DNA from: Chloroflexota bacterium
GTDB taxonomy: Bacteria > Chloroflexota > Dehalococcoidia > GIF9 > UBA5629
NCBI GenBank assembly: GCA_026389695.1
Contig: JAPLHI010000073.1
Coordinates: forward strand, 1 to 9,873
Direction: 5' to 3'
Length of the DNA stretch: 9,873 nucleotides
Part shown: in pieces, positions 1-8,839 of the stretch
Layout: each line of letters opens with the position of its first letter
Position numbering within the stretch: the stretch's first letter is position 1
Made by a program: the position numbers and the translations under genes
The notes under the pieces: generated by a model
What the model was told of the DNA's origin: nothing
The model's database searches: none
Seen by the model: only the letters and a program-made list of their open reading frames with translations

Positions 1-2081
1 GATGATGTTTCTCCTGTTGCAGCAGCACTCTTTATCGGCCTCTTTCCTTTGCACTGTGGATAATCTGAACAAGCCAAGAATTTTCCGTAGCGCCCAGATC
101 TTAGAACCATTGATTTTCCACAGTCAGGGCAAAGCTGGTTCAGAACCTCGTCGGGAAGTTCAATTTTATCTGCGGGTTGATCTGCAGTACCTGATTTATT
201 TTGTGCTATTACTGCTTTTTTCCCCTTGCATTTTGGGTAGCCGCTACATGCAAGGAATTTCCCATATTTACTTGTTTTAATAACCATAGGCTTACCGCAT
301 TCGGGACAGGACTCATCAGAAGGTATTACCACTTTCTTCAAGTTCTGTTGAGCTTTTTCCAGATCACGGTTAAATGGTGTATAGAAGTTCTTAATGACGG
401 AGTTCCATTTCCTTTTTCCCTTAGCAATCTCATCAAGCTCGTCTTCCATTTTCGCTGTAAAATTTAAGTCCATGATATCAGAGAAATTATTCACCAATAA
501 ATCATTCACAACCATGCCGATATCCTCTGGATGCAGCTTACCATTTTCTTTATAAACGTAATTCCTGTCTGAAATCGTAGAAATAATGGGAGCGTAAGTA
601 CTTGGCCTACCAATGCCCTTTTGTTCCAGAGCTTTGATTAAAGTTGCCTCGGTGTATCTAGGCAGAGGTTGTGTGAAATTTTGCTCGGGGTAGAGTTCTA
701 TGAGTTTTACCTTTTCACCCTCAACAAGATCAGGCAAAGCAACTGTTTTCCCCTCGTATTCATCCTTTTCATCGTCTTTACCTTCAATATACAAGGACAT
801 AAAACCGGGGAATTTAAGTACAGAAGCATTTGTCTGAAATAAATATCCTTTACCAGAATTTCCGTATTCTGCACTAATATCTACTGTGATAGTATCATAT
901 AAAGCAACAGACATCTGGCTGGCAACTGCTCGTTTCCAAATTAATTCATAAAGCTTGAACTGTTCGTTGTTGAGGTATTGCTTAATAAGCTCAGGCTCAC
1001 GGAATATTTTTGTAGGTCTTATAGCTTCATGCGCTTCCTGGGCCAGTTTCACTTTCTTACTAAAAATTCGCGGCTGTGAAGGCAAAAATTTGTCGCCGAA
1101 TTTTTTTGCAATATAATCTCGCGTCTCTTCAATTGCAGGAGCCGCAATGTGTGTGGAGTCAGTACGCATATACGTTATGAGACCCGTATCACCTTCCTCA
1201 CCTATAGCCAATCCTTCATAAAGTTGCTGCGCTATAAACATAGTTTTTTTAGCGGTGAAATGAAGTTTGCGCCACGCTTCCTGCTGTAGTGTGCTGGTAA
1301 TGAATGGAGGTGCTGGCTGGCGTCCAACTTGCTTATTACGTACAGATATAACAGTGTATTCAGATTTGTAAAGTTCTTTCAGGATTTTATCACATTGGTT
1401 TTTAGCAGAAATTGCCAGCTTTTCCCCATTTATATCGCCAATAAAGTTTGCCCTGAAATTTCCATGCTGTGATTGTTGCTTGGCAAGTTCAGCCTGGATT
1501 GTCCAGTATTCTATGGGAGTGAAGCCAAGTATCTCCCGCTCTCTTTCAACGATTATCCTGAGAGCAGCAGATTGCACCCTTCCTGCCGACAGACCTTTTT
1601 GAATTTTTTTCCATAAGAGAGGACTGAGCTTGTATCCTACGAGTCTATCGAGTATCCTTCTTGCCTGCTGTGCGTCAACCATCTTCATGTCAATAGAACG
1701 GGGATTTTCAAAAGCTTGCTCAACAGCTTCTTTCGTAATCTCGTGGAATGTTACTCGCCTTATGGGGATACCATCTTTAATAAGATTTGCCGCCTCGATA
1801 AGATGCCATGATATGGCTTCACCTTCACGATCCGGATCTGTTGCAAGATATATAGCTGAAGCACTATTAGCTTGCTCCTTAATCTCTCTAATTAAAGAGC
1901 GTCTCGCGCTAATGGTTTTATATACAGGTTTGAATTCGTTTTCAATTTGGATACCTAATTCGTCCTCAGGTAAATCACGTACATGCCCCATGGAGGCCTT
2001 AATTACGTAATTTTTACCCAGAATGCGTTTCAACGTTTTGGCCTTAGCGGGTGACTCTACAATAACTAGTTTAACTGACAT
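1..2081 (-). CDS. topA: DNA topoisomerase I (type IA), C-terminus cut by the window edge
   Basis: Relaxes negatively supercoiled DNA by cutting one strand through a 5'-phosphotyrosine. The frame is open from ATG at 2081 to the left edge: 693 codons and no stop. The Toprim domain lies at the N-terminus, with VIVESPAKAKTL (E9) and the Mg-binding DPDRE at residues 82-86. The core carries GYKLSPLLW and LSAGRVQSAAL, and GLITYMRTDS holds the catalytic Tyr304. The C-terminus has two zinc ribbons with four cysteines each (C592/C595/C612/C618 and C651/C654/C671/C677), both containing a YGKFLACS core. About 16 basic or small residues follow the second ribbon before the edge, so little or nothing of the domain is missing. 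The start sits 23 nt after the dprA stop, with only a weak upstream ribosome site (GGAT), which fits coupled expression with dprA. No key residue is missing. Identification is very secure. Confidence 0.97.
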   Translation of the reverse strand, partial: MSVKLVIVESPAKAKTLKRILGKNYVIKASMGHVRDLPEDELGIQIENEFKPVYKTISARRSLIREIKEQANSASAIYLATDPDREGEAISWHLIEAANLIKDGIPIRRVTFHEITKEAVEQAFENPRSIDMKMVDAQQARRILDRLVGYKLSPLLWKKIQKGLSAGRVQSAALRIIVEREREILGFTPIEYWTIQAELAKQQSQHGNFRANFIGDINGEKLAISAKNQCDKILKELYKSEYTVISVRNKQVGRQPAPPFITSTLQQEAWRKLHFTAKKTMFIAQQLYEGLAIGEEGDTGLITYMRTDSTHIAAPAIEETRDYIAKKFGDKFLPSQPRIFSKKVKLAQEAHEAIRPTKIFREPELIKQYLNNEQFKLYELIWKRAVASQMSVALYDTITVDISAEYGNSGKGYLFQTNASVLKFPGFMSLYIEGKDDEKDEYEGKTVALPDLVEGEKVKLIELYPEQNFTQPLPRYTEATLIKALEQKGIGRPSTYAPIISTISDRNYVYKENGKLHPEDIGMVVNDLLVNNFSDIMDLNFTAKMEDELDEIAKGKRKWNSVIKNFYTPFNRDLEKAQQNLKKVVIPSDESCPECGKPMVIKTSKYGKFLACSGYPKCKGKKAVIAQNKSGTADQPADKIELPDEVLNQLCPDCGKSMVLRSGRYGKFLACSDYPQCKGKRPIKSAAATGETS

Positions 2082-2104
2082 AAAAATTATCCAATATTAC
2101 ACTA

Positions 2105-3229
2105 CTATTTTAATTTTTTGTTTAATATGTAGCACATGTTCCCGATAGGACGAGCCGATCCTTTTAATTCCATTATAGCTAAATTGCTTATCACTTTGGA
2201 TGTTTCCAAGCCCGTTTTCCGGCAAATTTCATCAATATGAACCGGCTCTTCACTCAGACATTTTATTATAATCGATTCGTTTTCATTTACCGCAATCACT
2301 TCCTTCATCTCAAGTTGCTGGCTGACTATATTTAAATTCAGCTCTTCTATTACATCCATATAATTTCTGACAAGTTTTGCTCCGCTGTCTTGTATTAACT
2401 TGTTCGGTCCTTTGCTCATAAGAGAAAAAATGCTGCCAGGCACTGCAAAGACCTCTCTGTTCTGTTCAAGTGCCAGGTTTGCAGTGATCAAAGCGCCACC
2501 GGTTTCACCTGATTCAATAACCAGCACCCCCAAACTTAAACCGCTTAATATACGATTTCGCCGTGGGAAATTGTCCGCTTTTGGTTTGGTTCCCAGCGGA
2601 TATTCACTAACTAGGGCGCATCTTTCGCTTATTTCACGTGCGAGCTTTATGTTTTCAGGTGGGTACACAATATCCAGTCCACATGCAAATACCGCTATAG
2701 TTCTACCGCCCGTATCCAGCGCTGCTCGATGCGCTATAGAATCGATTCCTTTGGCCAGGCCGCTTATGATCACTATGTTGTTGCGAGCCAAATCTGTCAC
2801 TATGTCCTCTGTAACCTGCCTGCCATATGCAGTGGAACGGCGTGTGCCAACCACTGCCAGGCTACATTCGTCGCTGGTTTTCAATTCACCTCGAATGTAG
2901 ATAACAGGCGGATAATCACCTATCTCTTTCAGTAATCTTGGATATTCGATCGATTCATATGTAATTGCTTGAACATGAAATTTCTCCAGAAGGTCAATTT
3001 CCTGATCCAAGTTTATCTTAGCCCTGCAACTAATAATAGACTCAGCGTATTTAGGATCGAGGCCGGCTTCCGTTAATTCTGGTATCGAAGCTTTCCAGGC
3101 GTCTTCCAGACCCCTAAATCGATCTTTAAGCAATGCAATCTTTGCCCGTCCGATACCCGGAATCTTTGAAAAGCCTATCCAGTATTTCAGTTCTTTATTC
3201 ATAGCACACGTATCGCGTAATTTTAACAT
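2105..3229 (-). CDS. dprA: DNA-processing protein DprA (Smf)
   Basis: DprA binds incoming single-stranded DNA in the cytoplasm and loads RecA during natural transformation; it is also common in bacteria not known to be competent. The 374-residue length is usual for the three-part form. Residues about 14-75 form an N-terminal SAM/HhH-like region (FSKIPGIG). The Rossmann-like DprA core runs from about 85 to 300, with VVGTRRST (GTRRST at 128-133), ISGLAKGIDSIAHRAAL, AVFACGLDIVYPPEN, SEYPLG, FPRRNRILSGLS and ESGETGGALITA. The last 60 residues form the winged-helix tail (EEPVHIDEICRKTGLE). The start at 3229 is chosen because GAAGAG lies just upstream, although the spacing is tight; Met10 at 3202 is an alternative with no ribosome site. 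It lies between the patatin gene and topA on the same strand, and dprA-topA is a widespread bacterial pairing. Confidence 0.96.
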   Translation of the reverse strand: MLKLRDTCAMNKELKYWIGFSKIPGIGRAKIALLKDRFRGLEDAWKASIPELTEAGLDPKYAESIISCRAKINLDQEIDLLEKFHVQAITYESIEYPRLLKEIGDYPPVIYIRGELKTSDECSLAVVGTRRSTAYGRQVTEDIVTDLARNNIVIISGLAKGIDSIAHRAALDTGGRTIAVFACGLDIVYPPENIKLAREISERCALVSEYPLGTKPKADNFPRRNRILSGLSLGVLVIESGETGGALITANLALEQNREVFAVPGSIFSLMSKGPNKLIQDSGAKLVRNYMDVIEELNLNIVSQQLEMKEVIAVNENESIIIKCLSEEPVHIDEICRKTGLETSKVISNLAIMELKGSARPIGNMCYILNKKLK

Positions 3230-3307
3230 AGCTCTTCAAAAGCCAAAAATATCTCGATAAAAAAGATTGCAAATAAAAGAAATGATTACTGGCTGGAGAA
3301 TTTTAAT

Positions 3308-4147
3308 TTAGTACTCTGAAAGCATGTTTTTTATCTCGGGGATGACTGTGGTAGCAGCTTTGTAGCCGGCTTCAATAGCTTCGGCACCGCGATAAAACTC
3401 ATAGGCTTCAATATGGCTGACATCCGGCTCTATGATAATATCTGCTTTTAATATGCTGGCACGTATGATTTCATATTCCATTATATAAAGCGATTGTATC
3501 AGAGTGTTGATCAGAGAGGGAGGTTTATTGGATTTCTTGTCTCCGGTTAAACCAAGATGTTTGCGTTTCTTAGGATCGTTTAACACGTTGACAGCGATAG
3601 TGAAAGTTGCCCCCATAAATCTTACTACGTCTGCAGGTACGGGATTTGTCGTACCACCGTCGACCAGATACCGCCCATCATAATTGACCGGAACGAAAAC
3701 AACGGGAATTGATATGCTTGCTCTCACAGCTTTTATAAGAGGCCCCTGATTTATAACTACCTCGCTGCCGGTTTTAATATCGGTAGCCACCGCGCAAAAT
3801 GGTATGGCCAGTTCGGTAAAATCCCTATCGCCAATGATAGTTTTTAAAAAGCTTTCGACCCTTCCCCCATGTAAAATTCCGCTGCGAATAAAGGCAAATT
3901 TAAGATCCAGCAGCTGACTAAGTTTACGTAAATTGGAGGTCAGTGCAATCTCTTCGAGCAAGGATATTTCAGCATCAGCAGCATAACATGCACCAACTAA
4001 CGCTCCTATGCTGGTGCCGGCAATTAGGTCAATAGGTATATCCGCTTCTCTGAGGGCTTTAATGACGCCAATGTGAGCAATACCCTTGGCTGCACCACTA
4101 CCCAGCGCCAACCCAACTTTCCTTGACGATCCTATTACATCGGTCAT
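3308..4147 (-). CDS. Patatin-like phospholipase, RssA/NTE family
   Basis: Predicted serine lipid hydrolase (lysophospholipase/esterase type) with the Ser-Asp dyad of patatins. From ATG at 4147 it is 279 residues, a usual length for bacterial RssA-like proteins. The oxyanion loop is LALGSGAAKGIAHIGVI (residues 13-29). The nucleophile elbow is GTSIG with Ser46, and the catalytic Asp163 lies in VDGGTTNPVP. No signal peptide or clear membrane helix is seen, so a cytosolic or membrane-surface protein is likely. A longer reading from 4207 would start inside tRNA-Ser(GGA) and give the WVRIPPSPP-type peptide typical of translated tRNA, so it was rejected. GTGAAG just upstream supports the chosen ATG; a GTG at 4162 is a weaker option. 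The gene starts 24 nt after the tRNA and ends 78 nt before dprA. Its natural substrate cannot be told from sequence. Confidence 0.93.
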   Translation of the reverse strand: MTDVIGSSRKVGLALGSGAAKGIAHIGVIKALREADIPIDLIAGTSIGALVGACYAADAEISLLEEIALTSNLRKLSQLLDLKFAFIRSGILHGGRVESFLKTIIGDRDFTELAIPFCAVATDIKTGSEVVINQGPLIKAVRASISIPVVFVPVNYDGRYLVDGGTTNPVPADVVRFMGATFTIAVNVLNDPKKRKHLGLTGDKKSNKPPSLINTLIQSLYIMEYEIIRASILKADIIIEPDVSHIEAYEFYRGAEAIEAGYKAATTVIPEIKNMLSEY

Positions 4148-4171
4148 ATCTTCACTTATCACAACACTAAG

Positions 4172-4275
<104 letters not shown>

Positions 4276-4301
<26 letters not shown>

Positions 4302-4358
4302 AGGCTCTCGCCCACCGCTTTTCGAGAGCGGCACCATCAGCCACTCGGTCACCTCTCC
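4276..4358 (-). tRNA. tRNA-Ser(CGA)
   Basis: Reads UCG serine codons. It has the same acceptor and T-arm as its neighbour, anticodon stem CCGCT/AGCGG and loop CTCGAAA, with anticodon CGA at 4322-4324. The long variable arm is GGC-GAGA-GCC. The discriminator is G (4276), and the next bases read CCG, so CCA is not encoded and must be added enzymatically. It lies 15 nt upstream of tRNA-Ser(GGA) on the same strand, so the two are probably processed from one transcript. Confidence 0.97.
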
Positions 4359-4376
4359 AAGTGCCGCTTATTATAT

Positions 4377-4392
4377 CATTGTGTATACAATG
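4377..4392. promoter_or_regulatory. Small palindrome in the divergent region, possible operator
   Basis: CATTGT-GTAT-ACAATG is a perfect 6-bp inverted repeat with a 4-nt centre. It lies downstream of the stronger minus-strand -10 box and just upstream of the second one, where a repressor could act on the tRNA/patatin transcript. The arms are short and AT-rich, so chance is a real alternative. The rest of the 4359-4510 gap holds only the promoter boxes and the ATPase ribosome site. Confidence 0.25.
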
Positions 4393-4409
4393 GGAAAAAA
4401 TACCTTTGC

Positions 4410-4439
4410 ATTATATACAACACAGTTTGTATGTTTCAA
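4410..4439 (-). promoter_or_regulatory. Putative sigma-70 promoter for the tRNA-Ser / patatin / dprA / topA transcript
   Basis: On the minus strand, TTGAAA (4434-4439) and a perfect TATAAT (4410-4415) are 18 bp apart. Initiation would fall near 4403, about 45 nt before the 5' end of tRNA-Ser(CGA). A second TATAAT on the same strand at 4370-4375 lies nearer the tRNA but has no good -35 box. Assigned by consensus match only. Confidence 0.5.
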
Positions 4440-4468
4440 TTGGATAGATATTCACAGGATGATATAAT
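4440..4468 (+). promoter_or_regulatory. Putative sigma-70 promoter for the P-type ATPase gene
   Basis: TTGGAT (4440-4445) and a perfect TATAAT (4463-4468) are 17 bp apart on the plus strand. Initiation would fall near 4475, giving a leader of about 36 nt. The -35 box matches consensus at only three of six positions. It directly abuts the -35 box of the divergent minus-strand promoter. Confidence 0.45.
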
Positions 4469-4510
4469 TTTAGTTCAAGCTGAACTGAAAGGAACCTGAT
4501 CAATTTGATA

Positions 4511-7252
4511 ATGAATACTAAGAAGTCTTCCAATGAGCTCGGTGTGTCCGAACAGATCGTACGATCCTGGCATAACCTCTCGACTACCGATGTAATCGCG
4601 CATCTAAATTCAAATCGAAATGGACTAAGAACGGAATAAGCAAAAGTCAGATTAGATAAATATGGGTTTAACGAGCTGAAAGATGAAGGAAAAATTTCTC
4701 CTTGGTTATTGCTATTCGAACAGTTTAAGAACATTCTTATCATAATTCTACTTATTGCCGTAGTCATTTCTGCATTCTTAGGTGAGATAAATGATGCCCT
4801 TGTAATTTTTATAATAGTATTATTTGCCGCCGGGCTTGGCTTTATACAGGAATATAGGGCTGAACGTGCCATTCAAGCTCTGAAAAAGATGGCTGCCCCG
4901 TTGGCCTCAGTCTTGCGTAACGCTGAGGAAATTGATGTGCCTTCCAGGGAAATAGTTCCTGGAGATATTATATTAGTACGCACCGGAGATAGAATACCTG
5001 CGGACGCACGCATACTCGAATCTCATAATTTAAGAACCGATGAGGCTGCATTGACCGGAGAATCCATGCCCATTGAAAAATCTGATGCCACGATTAATGG
5101 TGAAGTTGGAATAGCAGACAGAGTCAACATGATCCTGACAGGCACTGCCGCTGTTTACGGCCGAGGTAAAGCCGTCGTAGTTGGTACGGGAAAGAATACC
5201 GAATTTGGCAATATTGCCTCCATGTTAAGTGAAGTCAAGGCAGAAAAGACCCCGCTCCAGATAAATTTGGATAGAATGGGAAAATGGATAGCTGTTGGGG
5301 CGCTTACGTTATGTTTTGTACTTGCAGTAATGGGGATTATCAGAGGGCACGAACCGTTGGAAATGTTAATCTGGGGCGTTAGCCTGGCAGTTGCCGCGGT
5401 ACCGGAGGCACTACCGGCTGTCGTCACTATTTCACTCGCTATCGGTGTTAATAGAATGGTTAAGAGGCATGCCTTAATCCGGAAATTGCCCGCTGTCGAG
5501 ACTCTAGGATGTACAACGATTATCTGCTCGGACAAAACCGGTACGATGACCCAAGATCAAATGACTCTGAAGAAAATATATATTAGCGGGAAAATCGTTG
5601 AGATCACAGGAGTTGGTTATGAACCTAAAGGAGCCTTTTATCACGGCGATAAACTGATTGATCATACAAAAGATGCGGATCTATTGAAATTCCTTAAATC
5701 AACCAACTTGTGTACAGATACGAAACTTTATACTGAGGACAATGTCTGGAAGATCAAGGGAGACCCAACGGAAGGAGCATTTATTGTTGCAGGGAAGAAG
5801 GCAGGGCTTGAAACTGATCAGATATGTAGAGCATATCCTAGAATTGGCGAAATGCCATTCACCTCCGAAAGTAAAAGGATGACTGCTGTCTACAGAGAAC
5901 CTGAGGGAACTATCGCTTACTCTAACGGTGCCGCTGAAGTCATTCTGAATTCGTGCGACTATATTTATAGAGATGGAAATGAAATAAAACTGGAAACAAA
6001 CGAGAAATCACAGATCGTTGATATTATCCACGGAATGGCTGGAGAAGCATTACGAGTACTGGCAACAGCGTATAAGCGTCTGCCTGATACTTTCCAGATG
6101 GATGACTCCCTTAATAACGGTATGGTTTTAGTTGGCCTGGGAGGTATGATCGATCCACCTCGGCCGGAAGTTAAACATTCCATCCAAACTTGCGATCAAG
6201 CTGGCATTAAGACGGTGATGATAACAGGTGATCATAAGCTCACTGCTGTTGCCATAGCTAAAGAATTGGGCATACTCAAGCAGGGATTAGCTGTTACAGG
6301 TACGGAGATTGACAAAATCGGTCAGCAAGAATTTGAGAAAATGGTCGAGCAAATAGAGGTTTATGCCAGAGTCTCTCCTCAGCATAAATTACGTGTAGTT
6401 GAAGCGCTTGCCCGGCATGGGCATGTCGTTGCCATGACAGGGGATGGGATTAATGATGCCCCAGCTCTAAAGAAGGCTGATATAGGTATAGCTATGGGAA
6501 TTAAGGGGACGGATGTTACTAAAGAAGCTGCTGAAATGATACTAACAGATGATAATTTTGCATCTATAGTCGCCGCGGTAGAAGAAGGGAGGGCGATATT
6601 CGGCAACATAAAAAAATACCTGGTTTACCTGCTTTCCTGTAATATCGGTGAAATATTGCTCATGGCAACTGTGATCTTAGGGGGCCCATTAATTGGTATT
6701 GGAGCCGGAATTTTGCCCTTAATTGCTATCCAGATACTATATGTCAATCTTGCTACTGACGGACTTCCTGCATTAGCTCTCTCAATAGATCCACACTCAA
6801 AAAATATAATGAAAGAAAAGCCACGTCCCAGACAGCAAACTATATTTACAAGGCCGGTGATCAGCTATATGTTGCTTATTGGTATCTGGACATGTATTGC
6901 GCCGCTCATTGTTTTCAGCTGGGCATTACATTCTGGGAAAGGCCTAATCGAAGCGCAATGTCTGTGCTTCGTGACACTGATCGTAATACAATTTTTCAAT
7001 GCTTTCAATTGCCGTTCTCTGGATAAATCATTATTCAATCTGGGTGTTCGACAGAACAGGTGGTTAATTGCAGCTGTACTCTGGGAGTTATGCTTATTGT
7101 TAGTAGTAGTATATTTACCTGTACTTCAAAGCTCATTCAATACTTACGCACTGGATGGAATTGATTGGATTATCGCCTTAATTAGTGCTTCAAGCATTCT
7201 TCTAGTAGCGGAAGTATATAAAATAATCTATAGGAAAAAAGCGGCAATATAG
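4511..7252 (+). CDS. P-type cation ATPase, type IIA Ca2+-pump-like, interrupted by an in-frame TAA at codon 43
   Basis: ATP-driven membrane cation pump, most like prokaryotic Ca2+ ATPases. The reading frame spans 913 codons before its final stop, normal for the family. From ATG 4511 it opens with a cation-ATPase N-terminal domain (SWHNLSTTDVIAHL; VRLDKYGFNEL). TAA at 4637-4639 interrupts this domain, and the same frame then runs intact to 7252. Counting the stop as residue 43, the A-domain TGES is at 182-185, PEALP in M4 at 298-302, the phosphorylated DKTGT at 341-345, KGDPTEG of the nucleotide domain at 416-422 and TGDGIND at 643-649. Glu299, Asn711/Glu714 (CNIGE, M5) and Asn746/Thr749/Asp750 (NLATDG, M6) match the Ca2+-site residues of SERCA-type pumps. 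AAAGGAA (4488-4494) fits a TTG start at 4505 better than ATG 4511. After the TAA, the first conventional in-frame start is TTG 4709, with no well-placed ribosome site, and using it would lose the N-terminal domain. Probably a pseudogene or a sequence error. Confidence 0.9.
4637..4639 (+). other. In-frame TAA stop inside the P-type ATPase N-terminal domain
   Basis: The codons read acg-gaa-TAA-gca-aaa. Protein similarity to the family continues unbroken on both sides in the same frame. In relatives this position usually holds Glu, Gln or a similar residue (the TEEEA-type stretch), so one base change (GAA, CAA or AAA to TAA) explains it. No frame change is involved. Confidence 0.9.
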
Positions 7253-7273
7253 ATAAATTATACTAATTTAAGC

Positions 7274-7280
7274 GAGGTGG
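7274..7280 (+). promoter_or_regulatory. Ribosome binding site that fixes the UspA start
   Basis: GAGGTGG lies 5 nt before ATG 7286. It contains the GTG at 7277 that would otherwise extend the protein by three residues, so ATG 7286 is preferred. Confidence 0.75.
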
Positions 7281-7285
7281 AATTT

Positions 7286-7744
7286 ATGTACAAAAAGATA
7301 CTTGTACCCTTAGACGGGTCTCTATTGGCAGAATGCGTTATACCCCACATTAAAACTATCGCAAAAGCTGCAAATTCCAGGGTCGAACTTATTAGCGTGG
7401 CTGAGCCTATAGAGATACCTACTCGCGGTAAAATTGCCCTCAGTGATGACGATTTAAAACAGATCAACACAGATGCACAAAAAGATCTGCATAATTATTT
7501 AACCAGCATAAGGAACCGCCTGAAACGCTCGGGTATAGAAGCTCGTTCCGTGGTATTAACCGGGAATCCTGCTGAAATCCTGGTTGATTATGTCGGTAGC
7601 AATGATATTGATCTAATTATAATGGCTACGCACGGGCGTTCCGGTATTACCAAGTGGTTCTGGGGAAGTATTGCAGAGAAGGTATTACGGGCGGTGAATG
7701 TACCTGTATTGTTAATCAAAACATCCTCGTGTGAAAAGGACTGA
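7286..7744 (+). CDS. Universal stress protein (UspA family)
   Basis: A single-domain, 152-residue universal stress protein, probably a soluble dimer. Family members bind ATP or other adenine nucleotides and often modulate transporters or stress survival. It begins YKKILVPLDGSLLAE, with the conserved Asp10 of the nucleotide pocket. It ends with ATHG (Gly117), nine residues, then GS (127-128), followed by AEKVLRAVNVPVLLIK. This is the G-2x-G-9x-G(S/T) ATP-binding signature with Ala at the first Gly, a frequent variant. The start is set by a strong GAGGTGG site. The gene follows the ATPase stop by 33 nt, and 62 nt separate it from the DUF1646 gene, suggesting one operon. It is intact although both neighbours are damaged. 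Its specific target is unknown; a role alongside the cation transporters is inferred only from position. Confidence 0.95.
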   Translation: MYKKILVPLDGSLLAECVIPHIKTIAKAANSRVELISVAEPIEIPTRGKIALSDDDLKQINTDAQKDLHNYLTSIRNRLKRSGIEARSVVLTGNPAEILVDYVGSNDIDLIIMATHGRSGITKWFWGSIAEKVLRAVNVPVLLIKTSSCEKD

Positions 7745-7806
7745 TGACAAACATTTTTCAATAGTTTATCAAGCAAAGTAATCAAAGGGATTGTTATAGT
7801 CTGATT

Positions 7807-8797
7807 ATGCTGACTAATCTGTTAATGGCACACATACCGGATGAACCTGTCATCTCTATCGTCATAGGATTGTCGCTCATTACCCTTCTGGTGCTAATAT
7901 TACCCTTCCTTGTAAAAAGAATAGAGGAGAATCTTGAGGCATTCTTTTTATTCATGGGAATACTTGCTGTTACCATATCGGGATTATGGAGTTGGGAGCT
8001 TGTAATAGAGGCGCTTAGAGCGCCGGTTATGATAGGTTCAATGCCCATCGGTATCTTTCAGGTTGTCCTGATCTTCGGTCTATTAATCCATTTTTATCAT
8101 GAAGCCTTTTGCCAAGGCATCTTACGGATAGCTTCTAAACTTGGCTGGTATCTGTTCATATCAATCCTCATTCTGGCTACAGGGTTGTTATCAAGTGTTA
8201 TCTCAGTTATTGTCACAGCGGTGCTATTATCAGAAATAATATCCGCGTTACCCTTAGATAAAAAAACAAAGATTAAATTCGCCGTAGTGTCTTGCTTTGC
8301 TGCCGGGCTGGGCGCCGGCCTCACCCCGATAGGGGAGCCGCTATCAACAATTATGGTAGCTAAGCTATCCGGTCCGCCCTATTATGCCGATTTCCTTTTC
8401 CCATTAAGAGTATTTGGAATTTATATTATTCCGGGCGTGATAGTATTAGCTTTATTCGGCTCCTTTTTTATCGGGAAGAACATTATAACTAAGGTAGCCG
8501 ATCACAAGATCGAATATTCGGAGACTCTCAAGACGGTAATTATAAGGTCAATAAGGGTATTCCTGTTTGTTGCCGCTCTCATCCTTCTTGGAGACGGCCT
8601 CGTTAAAACAGATTATTAGCATAATTATGGGATTACTAATTGCAGGAGGTATGTTAATACCCGGCAATATACCTAATATCGTAGCAGCGGCCAGATTGAA
8701 AATAAGTATGAAAGAATGGGCAGTGATAGGAGTTCCACTCGGCCTAGTAATAATGGCTGTATATTTTATTGTTATGCTACCACTTTTTTACAGCTAA
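7807..8797 (+). pseudogene. DUF1646 (COG4756) predicted cation transporter, frameshifted with an apparent internal deletion
   Basis: A multi-helix integral membrane protein of the DUF1646 family, annotated as predicted cation transporters, with no firmly established substrate. The first frame (ATG 7807 to TAG 8619) gives 270 residues rich in hydrophobic helices, including ENLEAFFLFMGILAVTISG, AAGLGAGLTPIGEPLS and RVFLFVAALILLGDGL. The family sequence resumes in the +1 frame near 8600 (SLKQIISIIMGLLIAGG, then MLIPGNIPNIVAAARLKI, GVPLGLVIMAVYF) and ends at TAA 8795-8797. From memory of the family, some 45-50 residues normally sit between GDGL and the MGLLIAGGMLIPGN segment, including a conserved stretch like DNATLAAAEI. 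That stretch is absent here in every frame, so this looks like a deletion plus frameshift rather than a single-base slip. No clear ribosome site precedes 7807; AAAGGGA lies about 17 nt upstream. The product is probably non-functional unless the assembly is wrong. Confidence 0.85.
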
Positions 8798-8809
8798 CTA
8801 CAGATTAAT

Positions 8810-8839
8810 TTGCCAAGCAAAAAATAAAATTGATATACT
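8810..8839 (+). promoter_or_regulatory. Putative promoter for tRNA-Arg and the downstream oxidoreductase gene
   Basis: TTGCCA (8810-8815) and TATACT (8834-8839) are 18 bp apart. Initiation would fall near 8846, about 47 nt before the tRNA. A 7-bp inverted repeat, ATTTGCC (8808-8814) and GGCAAAT (8851-8857), brackets it and may be chance. Assigned by consensus match only. Confidence 0.4.

Noticed and set aside
1630..2010. Plus-strand open frame of 126 codons
   Set aside because: It is entirely antisense to the Toprim region of topA and has no recognisable domain.
3230..3307. Gap between the patatin gene and dprA as a site for a small RNA or terminator
   Set aside because: It is AT-rich with no stable hairpin, promoter pair or open frame that I can support.
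4637..4639. Recoding of the stop as selenocysteine or pyrrolysine
   Set aside because: The codon is TAA, not TGA or TAG, and no recoding hairpin is evident downstream.
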